Below, in pieces: positions 34,281 to 42,506 of a stretch of DNA of 64,000 nucleotides. Below the pieces are notes generated by a model. The model did not search any database, was not told the origin of the DNA, and was given only the letters and a program-made list of their open reading frames with translations. This DNA is from an uncultured Porphyromonadaceae bacterium (lineage in GTDB: Bacteria; Bacteroidota; Bacteroidia; Bacteroidales; Porphyromonadaceae), in the NCBI GenBank assembly GCA_947253625.1, contig CAMYAB010000001.1, positions 482,855-546,854 on the forward strand. The letters are read 5' to 3'. The translations under genes were made by a program, and so were the position numbers. Every line of letters starts with the position of its first letter. Position 1 is the first letter of the stretch.

Positions 34281-35501
34281 ATGATTATGAGAAAGACTGT
34301 TATTGCACTTTCGCTGGCAGCTGCAGGCCTAATGGCTGTTTCTGCTAACGCACAGGAAGTAAGATCAAACGAGGAGTTTCTCGCAACCACTCCTGCTAGA
34401 AAGGTGGCTTTTGAGCCCAGCTCAAAGCACTGGTTCATCCAGCTTTTCGGTGGCATCAATGTCCCCGGATTTGTTTACTGGAATGAGCGCCCCAACGTTA
34501 ATTGCACGAACAATGCCTCCTTCAACGACAAGTTTAGCTGGAGCACCGGTTTCAGCATTGGCCAATGGCACAACCCCTACTTCGGTACCCGTGTGTCCGT
34601 TGACTACAACAATCTGAAAGTTCTTGGTGGTGCAAAGCCCGTTGAGCTACGTGCCTTCAACCCTCACTTCGACTTCATGTTCGACCTCGTAAGCTACTTC
34701 AGCCCGTACAACGCTGATCGTGGTTTCTCAGTTGTTCCTTACCTCGGTGTGGGTTACTTTGGCTCCAACATCAAGGGTGCAGACCAAAAGGCATCTGACG
34801 AAAACTTCAAGGCTATCTTCAAAAAGGATCAAGTAGCAGGTACCAAGCACCGCTTCTTTGGTGAGATCGACCACGCTGTATCGGCCAACCTAGGTGTGGA
34901 CTTCAACATCCACTTCAACCGTCGTGTAGCCCTGACCATTGCTCCTACAGTAGCTTTCACCCCAGGATTTGAAAACGCAGACCTGCTCTACGGTGTACGT
35001 GGTGGTCTGACCTTCAATGTTGGTGAAACTGAGTTCAACGGTGTTATGCCTATGGACTGGGAGCTCGTAAACGGTCTCCAGAGCCAGATCAACGACCTTC
35101 GTAGCCAAAACGCAGAGCTCAGCAAGCGTCCTGTACGTTGCCCTGACTGCCCCGAGGTAGTGGCACCTGTTGTCGCTGACAAGAGCTACGAAAACGTAGT
35201 TTACTTCCGCATCGGTAGCGCGAAGATTGATCGCAACCAAGAGATCAACCTCTTCAACACCGCTGAGTTCGTAAAGGCCAACAACACTCCTATCACCGTG
35301 ACTGGCTACGCTGACGTGAAGACCGGCACAGCCAAGTACAACATGCAGCTCTCTGAGAAGCGTGCTCGCAACGTTGCTGACCGACTGATCAAGGAGTACG
35401 GCATCTCTTCCGAGCTCATCACAATCGACTACAAGGGTTCTGAGACTCAGCCTTACGGCAAGAACGCATGGAACCGTGTCGTTATCATGAAGACAAAGTA
35501 A
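34281..35501 (+). CDS. OmpA-family outer-membrane protein
   Basis: A protein of about 406 residues: signal peptide (VIALSLAAAGLMAVSANAQ), an N-terminal eight-strand-like barrel region (about residues 40-255), then a short coil (LQSQINDLRSQNAELSK), a Cys-Pro-Asp-Cys link (RCPDCPEV) and a C-terminal OmpA peptidoglycan-binding domain ending in the NxxLSxxRAxxV-like QLSEKRARNVADRLI. It probably ties the outer membrane to the wall, like the Pgm6/Pgm7 proteins of Porphyromonas. Codon use is highly biased (CGT, GGT), as for abundant proteins. A second in-frame ATG at 34287 could be the real start. Confidence 0.9.
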   Translation: MIMRKTVIALSLAAAGLMAVSANAQEVRSNEEFLATTPARKVAFEPSSKHWFIQLFGGINVPGFVYWNERPNVNCTNNASFNDKFSWSTGFSIGQWHNPYFGTRVSVDYNNLKVLGGAKPVELRAFNPHFDFMFDLVSYFSPYNADRGFSVVPYLGVGYFGSNIKGADQKASDENFKAIFKKDQVAGTKHRFFGEIDHAVSANLGVDFNIHFNRRVALTIAPTVAFTPGFENADLLYGVRGGLTFNVGETEFNGVMPMDWELVNGLQSQINDLRSQNAELSKRPVRCPDCPEVVAPVVADKSYENVVYFRIGSAKIDRNQEINLFNTAEFVKANNTPITVTGYADVKTGTAKYNMQLSEKRARNVADRLIKEYGISSELITIDYKGSETQPYGKNAWNRVVIMKTK

Positions 35502-35553
35502 GAGACAACCCCTTACGATCGGATCCTCCAAGAGGATACCGACCCTGAAAAAG

Positions 35554-35588
35554 TCCCCTCGGCCAAAAGCCGGGGGGATCTTTTTTTA
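35554..35588 (+). terminator. Terminator after the OmpA-family gene
   Basis: TCCCCTCGGC (35554-35563) pairs with GCCGGGGGGA (35569-35578) around CAAAA, followed by TCTTTTTTT. Confidence 0.8.
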
Positions 35589-35777
35589 TCCCCTGAGTGG
35601 CCGGCAAACCGATTGCAGAGCCCACCCATCAAGTATGCGTAGTAACAGAACAAAACGGACAAAAGCCAGCCCCCGGCACCCCCAAAGCAACAGAGTAGAT
35701 CGCCCACATACGATAGTCCGATGGTACGCACGGGAGAGGAGATTGGCGAAAGGTGCTGAAATGGGCCATTTTTTGGG

Positions 35778-35785
35778 TAACTTTG
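35778..35785 (+). promoter_or_regulatory. -7 promoter element of glycyl-tRNA synthetase gene
   Basis: TAACTTTG fits TAnnTTTG, 64 bases before the chosen ATG at 35849. It lies within the longest ORF from 35753, which supports the later start. Confidence 0.5.
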
Positions 35786-35848
35786 CAAGGAATTGGGGGA
35801 ACGGAACTCATACATCAAGAAATAACACTCAAATTCAATGCACAAGAT

Positions 35849-37390
35849 ATGGCGGAGCAAGACAACCTATTCAAGAAGATAGTAGCACACTGCAAGGAGT
35901 ATGGATTTGTATTCCCCTCCTCCGAGATCTACGACGGACTCGCAGCAGTATACGACTATGGGCAAAACGGCGTGGAGCTCAAAAACAACCTCAAGCAATA
36001 CTGGTGGCAGAGCAACACACTGCTGCACGACAACATTGTAGGTATCGATGCCGCTATTTTCATGCACCCCTCCGTGTGGAAAGCCTCCGGGCACGTAGAT
36101 GCCTTCAATGACCCACTGATCGACAACCGAGACTCCAAGAAACGCTACCGCGCCGACGTACTACTGGAGGAGTACATGGCCAAGATCGATGAGAAGATCG
36201 AGAAAGAGGTAACCAAGGCCAAAAACAGATTTGGCGACAGTTTCGACGAAGCACTCTTCCGCGAGACCAACGAGCGAGTACGCCAACACCAAGCAAAACT
36301 CGACGAGGTGCACGCACGCTACACAGAGGTGATGAACAACAACGACCTGAAGGGCATGCGACAGTTGATCCTAGACCTGGAGATTGCCGACCCCATCAGT
36401 GGCACACGCAACTGGACCGAGGTCCGGCAGTTCAATCTCATGTTTTCCACCGAAGTAGGCTCCACCTCCGAGGATGCCCGCACCCTATACCTCCGTCCGG
36501 AGACAGCCCAAGGGATCTTTGTCAACTTCCTGAATGTCCAAAAGAGTGGACGCATGAAAGTACCCTTCGGCATCGCACAGATCGGCAAAGCCTTTCGCAA
36601 CGAGATCGTAGCCCGGCAATTCATCTTCCGCACACGAGAGTTTGAGCAGATGGAGATGCAGTTCTTTGTACGTCCCGGGACCGAGTTGGAGTGGTTTGAG
36701 CACTGGAAAGCGTTCCGTCTAAAGTGGCACAAATCACTGGGCTTGGGCGACGACAAATACCGCTTCCACGACCACGAAAAGCTCGCCCACTACGCCAATG
36801 CGGCCACCGACATAGAGTACGAGATGCCCTTTGGGTTCAAGGAAGTGGAGGGGATTCACTCCAGGACCGACTACGACCTCCGCCAGCACGAAAACATGAG
36901 TGGACGCAAGATGCGCTACTACGACCCCGAGCTCCAAGAGAGCTACATCCCCTATGTGGTGGAGACCTCTGTAGGCGTGGATCGCCTCTTCCTCAGCGTA
37001 CTATTTGGCAGCTACTGTGAGGAGCAACTCGACAACGGAGAGACACGCATCCTCCTCCGCCTACCCGTGCAGATGGCACCCATCAAGCTCGCCGTCCTCC
37101 CCTTGGTACGCAAAGACGGGCTACCCGAGGTTGCCCAAAAGATCGTAGACGACCTCAAGTACAGCTTTACCTGCCAGTACGACGAAAAAGACTCCATCGG
37201 CAAGCGCTACAGACGACAAGATGCACTGGGGACCCCCTTCTGCGTCACAGTGGACCACGACACCCTCAACGACAACTGCGTCACCATACGATTCCGCGAC
37301 ACCATGGAGCAAAAGCGAGTACCCATAGCCGAGCTACACGACCTAGTCGATGAGGCCACCAGCCTAAGAGGACTCCTACGCAAGCTCTGA
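35849..37390 (+). CDS. glyS: Glycyl-tRNA synthetase (alpha2 type)
   Basis: A 513-residue class II synthetase of the single-chain, eukaryote-like dimeric type. MAEQDNLFKKIVAHCKEYGF starts it, and SSEIYDGLAAVYDYGQNGVE is typical. Further blocks are LYLRPETAQGIFVNF (motif 2 region), FGIAQIGKAFRNEI and TSVGVDRLFLSVLFGSY (motif 3). The anticodon-binding domain follows (PVQMAPIKLAVLPL...). The ATG at 35849 is used, since the ORF extension to 35753 includes the promoter element. It is followed 20 bases later by a lipoprotein gene. Confidence 0.96.
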   Translation: MAEQDNLFKKIVAHCKEYGFVFPSSEIYDGLAAVYDYGQNGVELKNNLKQYWWQSNTLLHDNIVGIDAAIFMHPSVWKASGHVDAFNDPLIDNRDSKKRYRADVLLEEYMAKIDEKIEKEVTKAKNRFGDSFDEALFRETNERVRQHQAKLDEVHARYTEVMNNNDLKGMRQLILDLEIADPISGTRNWTEVRQFNLMFSTEVGSTSEDARTLYLRPETAQGIFVNFLNVQKSGRMKVPFGIAQIGKAFRNEIVARQFIFRTREFEQMEMQFFVRPGTELEWFEHWKAFRLKWHKSLGLGDDKYRFHDHEKLAHYANAATDIEYEMPFGFKEVEGIHSRTDYDLRQHENMSGRKMRYYDPELQESYIPYVVETSVGVDRLFLSVLFGSYCEEQLDNGETRILLRLPVQMAPIKLAVLPLVRKDGLPEVAQKIVDDLKYSFTCQYDEKDSIGKRYRRQDALGTPFCVTVDHDTLNDNCVTIRFRDTMEQKRVPIAELHDLVDEATSLRGLLRKL

Positions 37391-37410
37391 TCACCCCCAA
37401 AAGAACGGTC

Positions 37411-37923
37411 ATGAAGAGACTAAAACACACCCTACTACTCACCGTACTGCTACTCTGTGCCTTCGCCTGCGACGACAGCCAAAAGGTCCTGACACAGCAA
37501 GAAAAGGAGAGCAACGCCTTCATCAAAAAGCTGGCAAAAAGCGGAGAGTACACCCCCTACCGCTTCCTCAACGAAGACTACATGATCTACTACAAAGAGA
37601 TCAAAAATGCACCCGAGGAAAACCGAGACCGACGCCCCTACCAAAACAGCAGAGTCCGAGTGAGGATCGAGATGAGAAATGCCCAGACAGACCAGATCCT
37701 GGCCACTTCGCACGAGCAAACACTCTCGATCTTCAGCACCGCAAAAAATGCACGCAACATCACACGAGGACTACAGATCGCCCTCCAGCTCATGGAGGTT
37801 GGAGACGAGTGGCTGGTGATCATACCATGGCAGCTTGGGTTTGGGTCGTACAGCTACCTGAGAGACATCCCGCCGTACACCAACCTCAAGTACCACATCA
37901 CACTGCTCGAGGTCATCAGCTAA
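37411..37923 (+). CDS. FKBP-like lipoprotein (DUF4827-type)
   Basis: A 170-residue lipoprotein with lipobox CAFAC (HTLLLTVLLLCAFACDD). The C-terminal half has GLQIALQLMEVGDEWLVIIP, FGS and IPPYTNLKYHITLLEV, which is the core of an FKBP-type prolyl isomerase fold. The catalytic pocket is altered, so activity is uncertain. The first part (EKESNAFIKKLAKSGEYTP) is typical of DUF4827 in Bacteroidetes. It follows the glycyl-tRNA synthetase gene by 20 bases. Confidence 0.75.
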   Translation: MKRLKHTLLLTVLLLCAFACDDSQKVLTQQEKESNAFIKKLAKSGEYTPYRFLNEDYMIYYKEIKNAPEENRDRRPYQNSRVRVRIEMRNAQTDQILATSHEQTLSIFSTAKNARNITRGLQIALQLMEVGDEWLVIIPWQLGFGSYSYLRDIPPYTNLKYHITLLEVIS

Positions 37924-37966
37924 AAAGACGGCTCCCCACACGCCTCACAAATCCACACCAAAAACA

Positions 37967-38734
37967 ATGGCACAAAGACCCCTCATACTTGTCAGCAATG
38001 ATGACGGTGTGTTTGCCAAAGGACTACGTGAGCTGGCGACAGCACTCATGGACTTGGGCGACATAGTCGTCGTATCACCCGACAGCCCACGCAGCGGACA
38101 GTCCAGTGCGATCACCACAGCCGTACCTATACACTTCGCACTCGTCTCCACAGAGCCGGGACTATCCGTCTACAGTTGCAGTGGCACACCGGCCGACTGT
38201 GTCAAGCTAGCCCTCAACGAGATCATACCCACCACCCCCGACCTGGTAGTCGCCGGCATCAACCACGGCGGCAACCAAAGCATCGCTGTCAACTACTCCG
38301 GCACACTCGGTGCCGCCATCGAGGGCACAATCTACGGGATACCCTCCTTTGCGATCTCACTCATCCACGGAGACCAAGAGAGCGACTTCCTCGACTCCTG
38401 CCGCTTTGCCCGAAACATTGCCCGACGGATCCTCAAGGAGGGGATTCCACACGGAGTCTACCTCAATATCAACGTCCCCGACGTCCCCGTAGTCCGAGGT
38501 CTCAAGGTCTGCAGCCAAGCAGACGGACGCTACCAGGGCGAGTATGTACGCCAAGCCACCCCACAGGGGTCAGACGTCTACTGGCTCAGTGGTGAGCTGG
38601 TGCTCAACGAGCCCATCAACCAAAACTGGGATCAGCGACTCCTCGACAGAGGGTATGCGACACTCGTCCCCTGCAATATCGACGTCACCGACTACGAGTA
38701 CATACAGGAGATCAAGCACTGGGAGGAGCTCTAG
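37967..38734 (+). CDS. surE: 5'/3'-nucleotidase SurE
   Basis: A 255-residue metal-dependent nucleotidase. ILVSNDDGVFAKGLREL (Asp12, Asp13) and VSPDSPRSGQSSAITT (Ser pocket) are the metal-site motifs, with SGTPADCVKLAL and GINHGGN (the Asn ligand) following. It dephosphorylates nucleoside monophosphates and may act in stationary-phase survival. It precedes lpxB by 16 bases, and both start and length are standard. Confidence 0.96.
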   Translation: MAQRPLILVSNDDGVFAKGLRELATALMDLGDIVVVSPDSPRSGQSSAITTAVPIHFALVSTEPGLSVYSCSGTPADCVKLALNEIIPTTPDLVVAGINHGGNQSIAVNYSGTLGAAIEGTIYGIPSFAISLIHGDQESDFLDSCRFARNIARRILKEGIPHGVYLNINVPDVPVVRGLKVCSQADGRYQGEYVRQATPQGSDVYWLSGELVLNEPINQNWDQRLLDRGYATLVPCNIDVTDYEYIQEIKHWEEL

Positions 38735-38750
38735 TGACCCAAGGGAGGAG

Positions 38751-39866
38751 ATGAGGTACTTTTTAGTAGTGGGAGAGGCGAGCGGTGATCTCCACGCCGC
38801 ACACCTCATGGATCAGCTCCGAGAGCAAGACCCCGAGGCCGACTTTGCCTACATTGGAGGCGGAGAGATGCGCAAGCGAGGAGGGCACTGCATCGCACAG
38901 GCCGAAGAGCTCGCCTACATGGGGATCGTGGACGTACTGGCACACCTGCCACAGATCCGAGCCATCGCCAAAAAGGCACAGCAAGCCCTCATCGACTACC
39001 GGCCACACGCCATCATCTGCGTCGACTACGCCGGATTTTGCTTTCGCTACATCCTGCCATTTGCCAAAACCCACCTACCGACCACCAAAGTCGTCTACTA
39101 CATCCCCCCAAAAGTGTGGGCCTGGAAAAAACACCGCATCACCACACTCCGCACACACACCGACCTGGTCCTCTGCATTTTACCCTTCGAGGTACCCTTT
39201 TTTGAGCAAAACAACCTTCGCCAAGCCCACTACGTCGGCAACCCCACCTATGAGGCCATCGACAGCTACACCCACAGCAGACCGCAGACAACTCCACAAG
39301 AGTACATCGCACTACTCTGTGGCAGCAGACGATCCGAAGTCCGCCAAAACCTCCCACTCATGCTCCGAGTGACAGCAGAGCTGGGCCAGCACGCAGTGAT
39401 TGCGGCCGCACCCGGACTAGACCGACAAATCATAGAGAAGATCGCCGCCAGCTACTCACACGTCCGGATCGTCGAGCACGACACCTATCGTGTAGTCGCC
39501 GAGGCAAAAGCCGCACTCGTCACCTCCGGCACCGCAACTCTCGAGACAGCTCTACTCCGCACCCCCCAAGTCGTCTGCTATGCAGTACGAGGAGGTGGAC
39601 TTGCCAACTTCGTCTACAAACACTTCTTCACCGCACCCTACATCTCGCTGGTCAACCTCATTGCCGGCTCCGAAATTGTACCCGAACTCTTTGGTGGGCT
39701 CTTCCGTGACGACACCGTACGCCAACACCTTACCCGTCTCCTACACGACCCCGCAGCACGAGCCAACATGCTGAGTGGCTACGACCAAGTCCACCATCTC
39801 CTCCATACCGACACTCCGGCCTCCCAAAACGCCGCCACACTTATCCTCAACCTCTTCACAGACTAA
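38751..39866 (+). CDS. lpxB: Lipid-A-disaccharide synthase
   Basis: A 371-residue GT19 glycosyltransferase that joins lipid X to UDP-2,3-diacylglucosamine in lipid A synthesis, at the inner membrane. Starts MRYFLVVGEASGDLHAAHLM, with the conserved GEASGD. Further blocks are FAYIGGGEMRKRG, YYIPPKVWAWKKHR and the C-terminal AALVTSGTATLETAL and NLIAGSEIVPE. I start it at 38751, 16 bases after surE; the upstream ORF extension from 38544 overlaps surE and is not coding. A terminator follows. Confidence 0.96.
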   Translation: MRYFLVVGEASGDLHAAHLMDQLREQDPEADFAYIGGGEMRKRGGHCIAQAEELAYMGIVDVLAHLPQIRAIAKKAQQALIDYRPHAIICVDYAGFCFRYILPFAKTHLPTTKVVYYIPPKVWAWKKHRITTLRTHTDLVLCILPFEVPFFEQNNLRQAHYVGNPTYEAIDSYTHSRPQTTPQEYIALLCGSRRSEVRQNLPLMLRVTAELGQHAVIAAAPGLDRQIIEKIAASYSHVRIVEHDTYRVVAEAKAALVTSGTATLETALLRTPQVVCYAVRGGGLANFVYKHFFTAPYISLVNLIAGSEIVPELFGGLFRDDTVRQHLTRLLHDPAARANMLSGYDQVHHLLHTDTPASQNAATLILNLFTD

Positions 39867-39895
39867 CCTCCCGACCAACCCCGTCGGGAACCAAT

Positions 39896-39926
39896 TGACG
39901 ACCCCTCTCAGGGTCATTTTTTTTAT
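39896..39926 (+). terminator. Terminator after lpxB
   Basis: GACCC (39900-39904) and GGGTC (39911-39915) with a 6-base loop, followed by ATTTTTTTTATT. A second small hairpin (CCCGAC...GTCGGG, about 39870-39888) precedes it. Confidence 0.7.
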
Positions 39927-40068
39927 TCATAGGCACAGCCACCCGAGGGGCCTAGGAGCCTATTTCCCGACCAAACACCCCGAAAAACGGCGCAAAAAAG
40001 GTGATTTTCGGACCCCAAAAAGCCACTCTGGGGAACATTGATACACATACACTTACAAGTCCCATCGA

Positions 40069-40147
40069 GTTTCACGGATAGAAGCGATTGGTTTCACGGA
40101 TAGAAGCAAAACTTTTCACGGATAGAAGCGATCGCTTAGACGGATCA
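40069..40147 (-). repeat. 22-bp-period tandem repeat, copy C
   Basis: Read on the minus strand: TCCGTCTAAGCGATCGCTTC and then units of the CGCTTCTATCCGTGAAA core (second with TGCTTC), the same architecture as copies A and B in opposite orientation. Even the preceding CGCCTTT is shared with copy A. Confidence 0.9.
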
Positions 40148-40675
40148 AAGGCGCCCCACCTTCCGAAACAAAAAAAAGACCTTCACACGAAAATAGGAGA
40201 AAATGGGACTCGCACTGTAAGTTTTTTTTGGCAAAAAGAGAGCCGACGCATTATTTTGTTACGAGCGGTACGTTTGCACAAAAATTAAATATCAAATCGG
40301 CAATGCGGAGGCTCCGGTCAAAACACTCCTGACCCTTCCTCTTCTTGCTTTAACAATAGCCCGCCTTTGCATAATATTATTTAATATATACACATGATTA
40401 TCTCTTTCGTTTATTAAACACATCACCCAGAGTACTCAAAACAGCGTCCAAACCTACGTATTTATTGGGTTTGTCTCGGGTTAATTATGTATGTTTGCCT
40501 ACCTGGCATTAAAAAAAAGCAAAAAATCACTTTTCGCTTTTGATATTTATTGTTGCCCATTGTGGTGATAGGGATGCCGATGTATGATGACTACTGATTG
40601 TTGTCTGTTGTATTTTTTACACTGCACGTTTTTTTAGGATGTTTAGCGACTTTGGTTTGGCTATGTCCAAAAAAT

Positions 40676-40709
<34 letters not shown>

Positions 40710-40843
40710 CCCCTCACCACTACGCACTCTGTCGTCTTGGCTCGCAAGGATCTGCCTATCTGCTAGCCTACACCGGGGTGTGCGATCGTCGTACATCCAA
40801 GGTCATCTTTACCACTATCCCGATAGATTTATTTCGTTTGGAG

Positions 40844-40880
40844 CCCGACTCCGCCACCTATGGCGAGGGTCGGGACTTTT
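40844..40880 (+). terminator. Imperfect hairpin with T-run in the leader of the M60 locus
   Basis: CCCGACTCCGCCA (40844-40856) pairs imperfectly with TGGCGAGGGTCGGG (40861-40874), followed by ACTTTTGT. It could be a leader terminator (attenuator) or the end of an unannotated transcript. Confidence 0.4.
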
Positions 40881-41001
40881 GTACCGTCCGATGTGAGCCA
40901 TGCTCTACATCGGGCGCGACACCTCTGTCTGCGCTCTGTGGCGCTCAGCCCCAAGTGGAGAAGAACTATATACCAACCAAATACTAATTTTTAATAATCG
41001 T

Positions 41002-42486
41002 ATGAAGTACAAAGTCAAAAGTTTATTGCTCTTGATGTCGCTCCTGGGACTTGTCGCCACAGGCTGTCGACCGAAAGGTGCTCTAGGAGGAGCCCATCAG
41101 GCATTTGACTCCAGCAGGCCCATCGAGATTACAGGGTTTCAGCCCGACTCCGGTGGCATCGCCACACAGATGATTATCGACGGAAAGAACTTTGGGTCCG
41201 ACACTACCGGTCTCAGGGTCTACTTCGTCGACAGCTTGGGGCAACGCCACCGTGCCGGTCTCGTGAGCTCCAATGGCGAAAAACTCTACCTCACTGTCCC
41301 AAAGCTAACCTACCTACGTACCCTACTGGTAGAAGTAGAGCGTGAAGGAAAGGGTGGTCAGTCCTATACTGCGAAAGCGGAGAGCATGCCTTTCAAGTAC
41401 CGTACTGAGATTTCTGTCACGACGGTGATCGGACAGGTGTCGGATAATAACCAACTCCCTACAGTAGGAGGAACCTTTGCTTCCGCTACGCTCTCTGCAC
41501 CTGCGTTTGTGACTCTAGATGATGAGGACAACCTCTTTATCACAGAGCGGAGCTTTGATCTCGGTGTCAGTGCGCGTAATGAGAAAGGCGGAACCGACCA
41601 CGGTGGCTATGCCGGAAACCTGCTTCTGGCAGATACCAAAAAGCAGGAGGTGCAGGTGCTGAAGTACCTCAACTGGGAGCCTCTCAATGCCCCTACCTTT
41701 TCAGACGAAGAGGGCGAAGAGTCTATATATGTGCCGGAGGATCAGGCGCAGTCGTACTTACGTCTGCGTAAAGGTGCTAACTATGCTGTACAAAAACAAG
41801 CTATGCTTTTTGCAGAAGGTAACCCCTTCGGTGGAGATGGTAGGAACTGGAAGCACTGTATGCTGATCAACAAGGTAGATAAAATGCTGTACACGATTCT
41901 CTGGAAGGGCGAACTGGTGCGGATCAACCCCAAGACTCGCCAGTCTGAGATTTTGATCAAGAGCATATTGCCGGACAAGGTTAATATCAACGGTAAGAAT
42001 GGTAGTGATAACTACTATATTTTCTCACCTATTGATCCGAACGTGATGTATGTGGGGCTGTGCGACTACAACCTGATCAAACGCATCGACCTAGACAAGC
42101 TGGCGAGCGACCCGGACTATAAAGGAGAAGACTATGCCGGGCTGTCTGTGTCGGAAGGTCCCCAAGGCGGTAAGGGCTGGGAGGATGGTCCACTGCTGAG
42201 GGCGAAGTTCAACAAGCCTACACAGATGGCATTTACCAGTGATGGCAAGCTCTATATTGCAGACAGAGACAACCACTGTGTACGTGTGATCGACACGACA
42301 ATTCCGACAGAGAGAGCTGTCGTGAATACCGCTGTCGGCATCCCCGGCACTGCGGGATTCCGAGACGGAGGTCCGGATCAGGCACTCTTCAATTACCCCA
42401 CAGGTGTGGCGGTAAGTAGTGACGGCTCCGTCCTCTACGTGGCAGACCACAAAAACCACGTGATACGTAAGCTGGCGATTCAATAA
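41002..42486 (+). CDS. IPT/TIG and NHL-repeat surface lipoprotein
   Basis: A 494-residue lipoprotein (LLGLVATGCRP lipobox) with an IPT/TIG immunoglobulin-like domain at about residues 35-140 (ITGFQPDSGGIATQMIIDGK) and an NHL beta-propeller region from about 155 on, with TQMAFTSDGKLYIADRDNHC and PTGVAVSSDGSVLYVADHKN as clear repeats. Proteins of this build are surface glycan-binding or support proteins in Bacteroidetes polysaccharide loci. The start is at 41002 (MKYKVKSLLL), because the extension to 40900 has no signal-peptide features. It is first in the operon with susC and susD. Confidence 0.88.
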   Translation: MKYKVKSLLLLMSLLGLVATGCRPKGALGGAHQAFDSSRPIEITGFQPDSGGIATQMIIDGKNFGSDTTGLRVYFVDSLGQRHRAGLVSSNGEKLYLTVPKLTYLRTLLVEVEREGKGGQSYTAKAESMPFKYRTEISVTTVIGQVSDNNQLPTVGGTFASATLSAPAFVTLDDEDNLFITERSFDLGVSARNEKGGTDHGGYAGNLLLADTKKQEVQVLKYLNWEPLNAPTFSDEEGEESIYVPEDQAQSYLRLRKGANYAVQKQAMLFAEGNPFGGDGRNWKHCMLINKVDKMLYTILWKGELVRINPKTRQSEILIKSILPDKVNINGKNGSDNYYIFSPIDPNVMYVGLCDYNLIKRIDLDKLASDPDYKGEDYAGLSVSEGPQGGKGWEDGPLLRAKFNKPTQMAFTSDGKLYIADRDNHCVRVIDTTIPTERAVVNTAVGIPGTAGFRDGGPDQALFNYPTGVAVSSDGSVLYVADHKNHVIRKLAIQ

Positions 42487-42506
42487 CGATCTCTAATCTA
42501 TAGTAT

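Noticed and set aside
37012..37203. Minus-strand ORFs over the glycyl-tRNA synthetase and lpxB genes
   Set aside because: Shadows typical of the high-GC core genes, without ribosome-binding sites.
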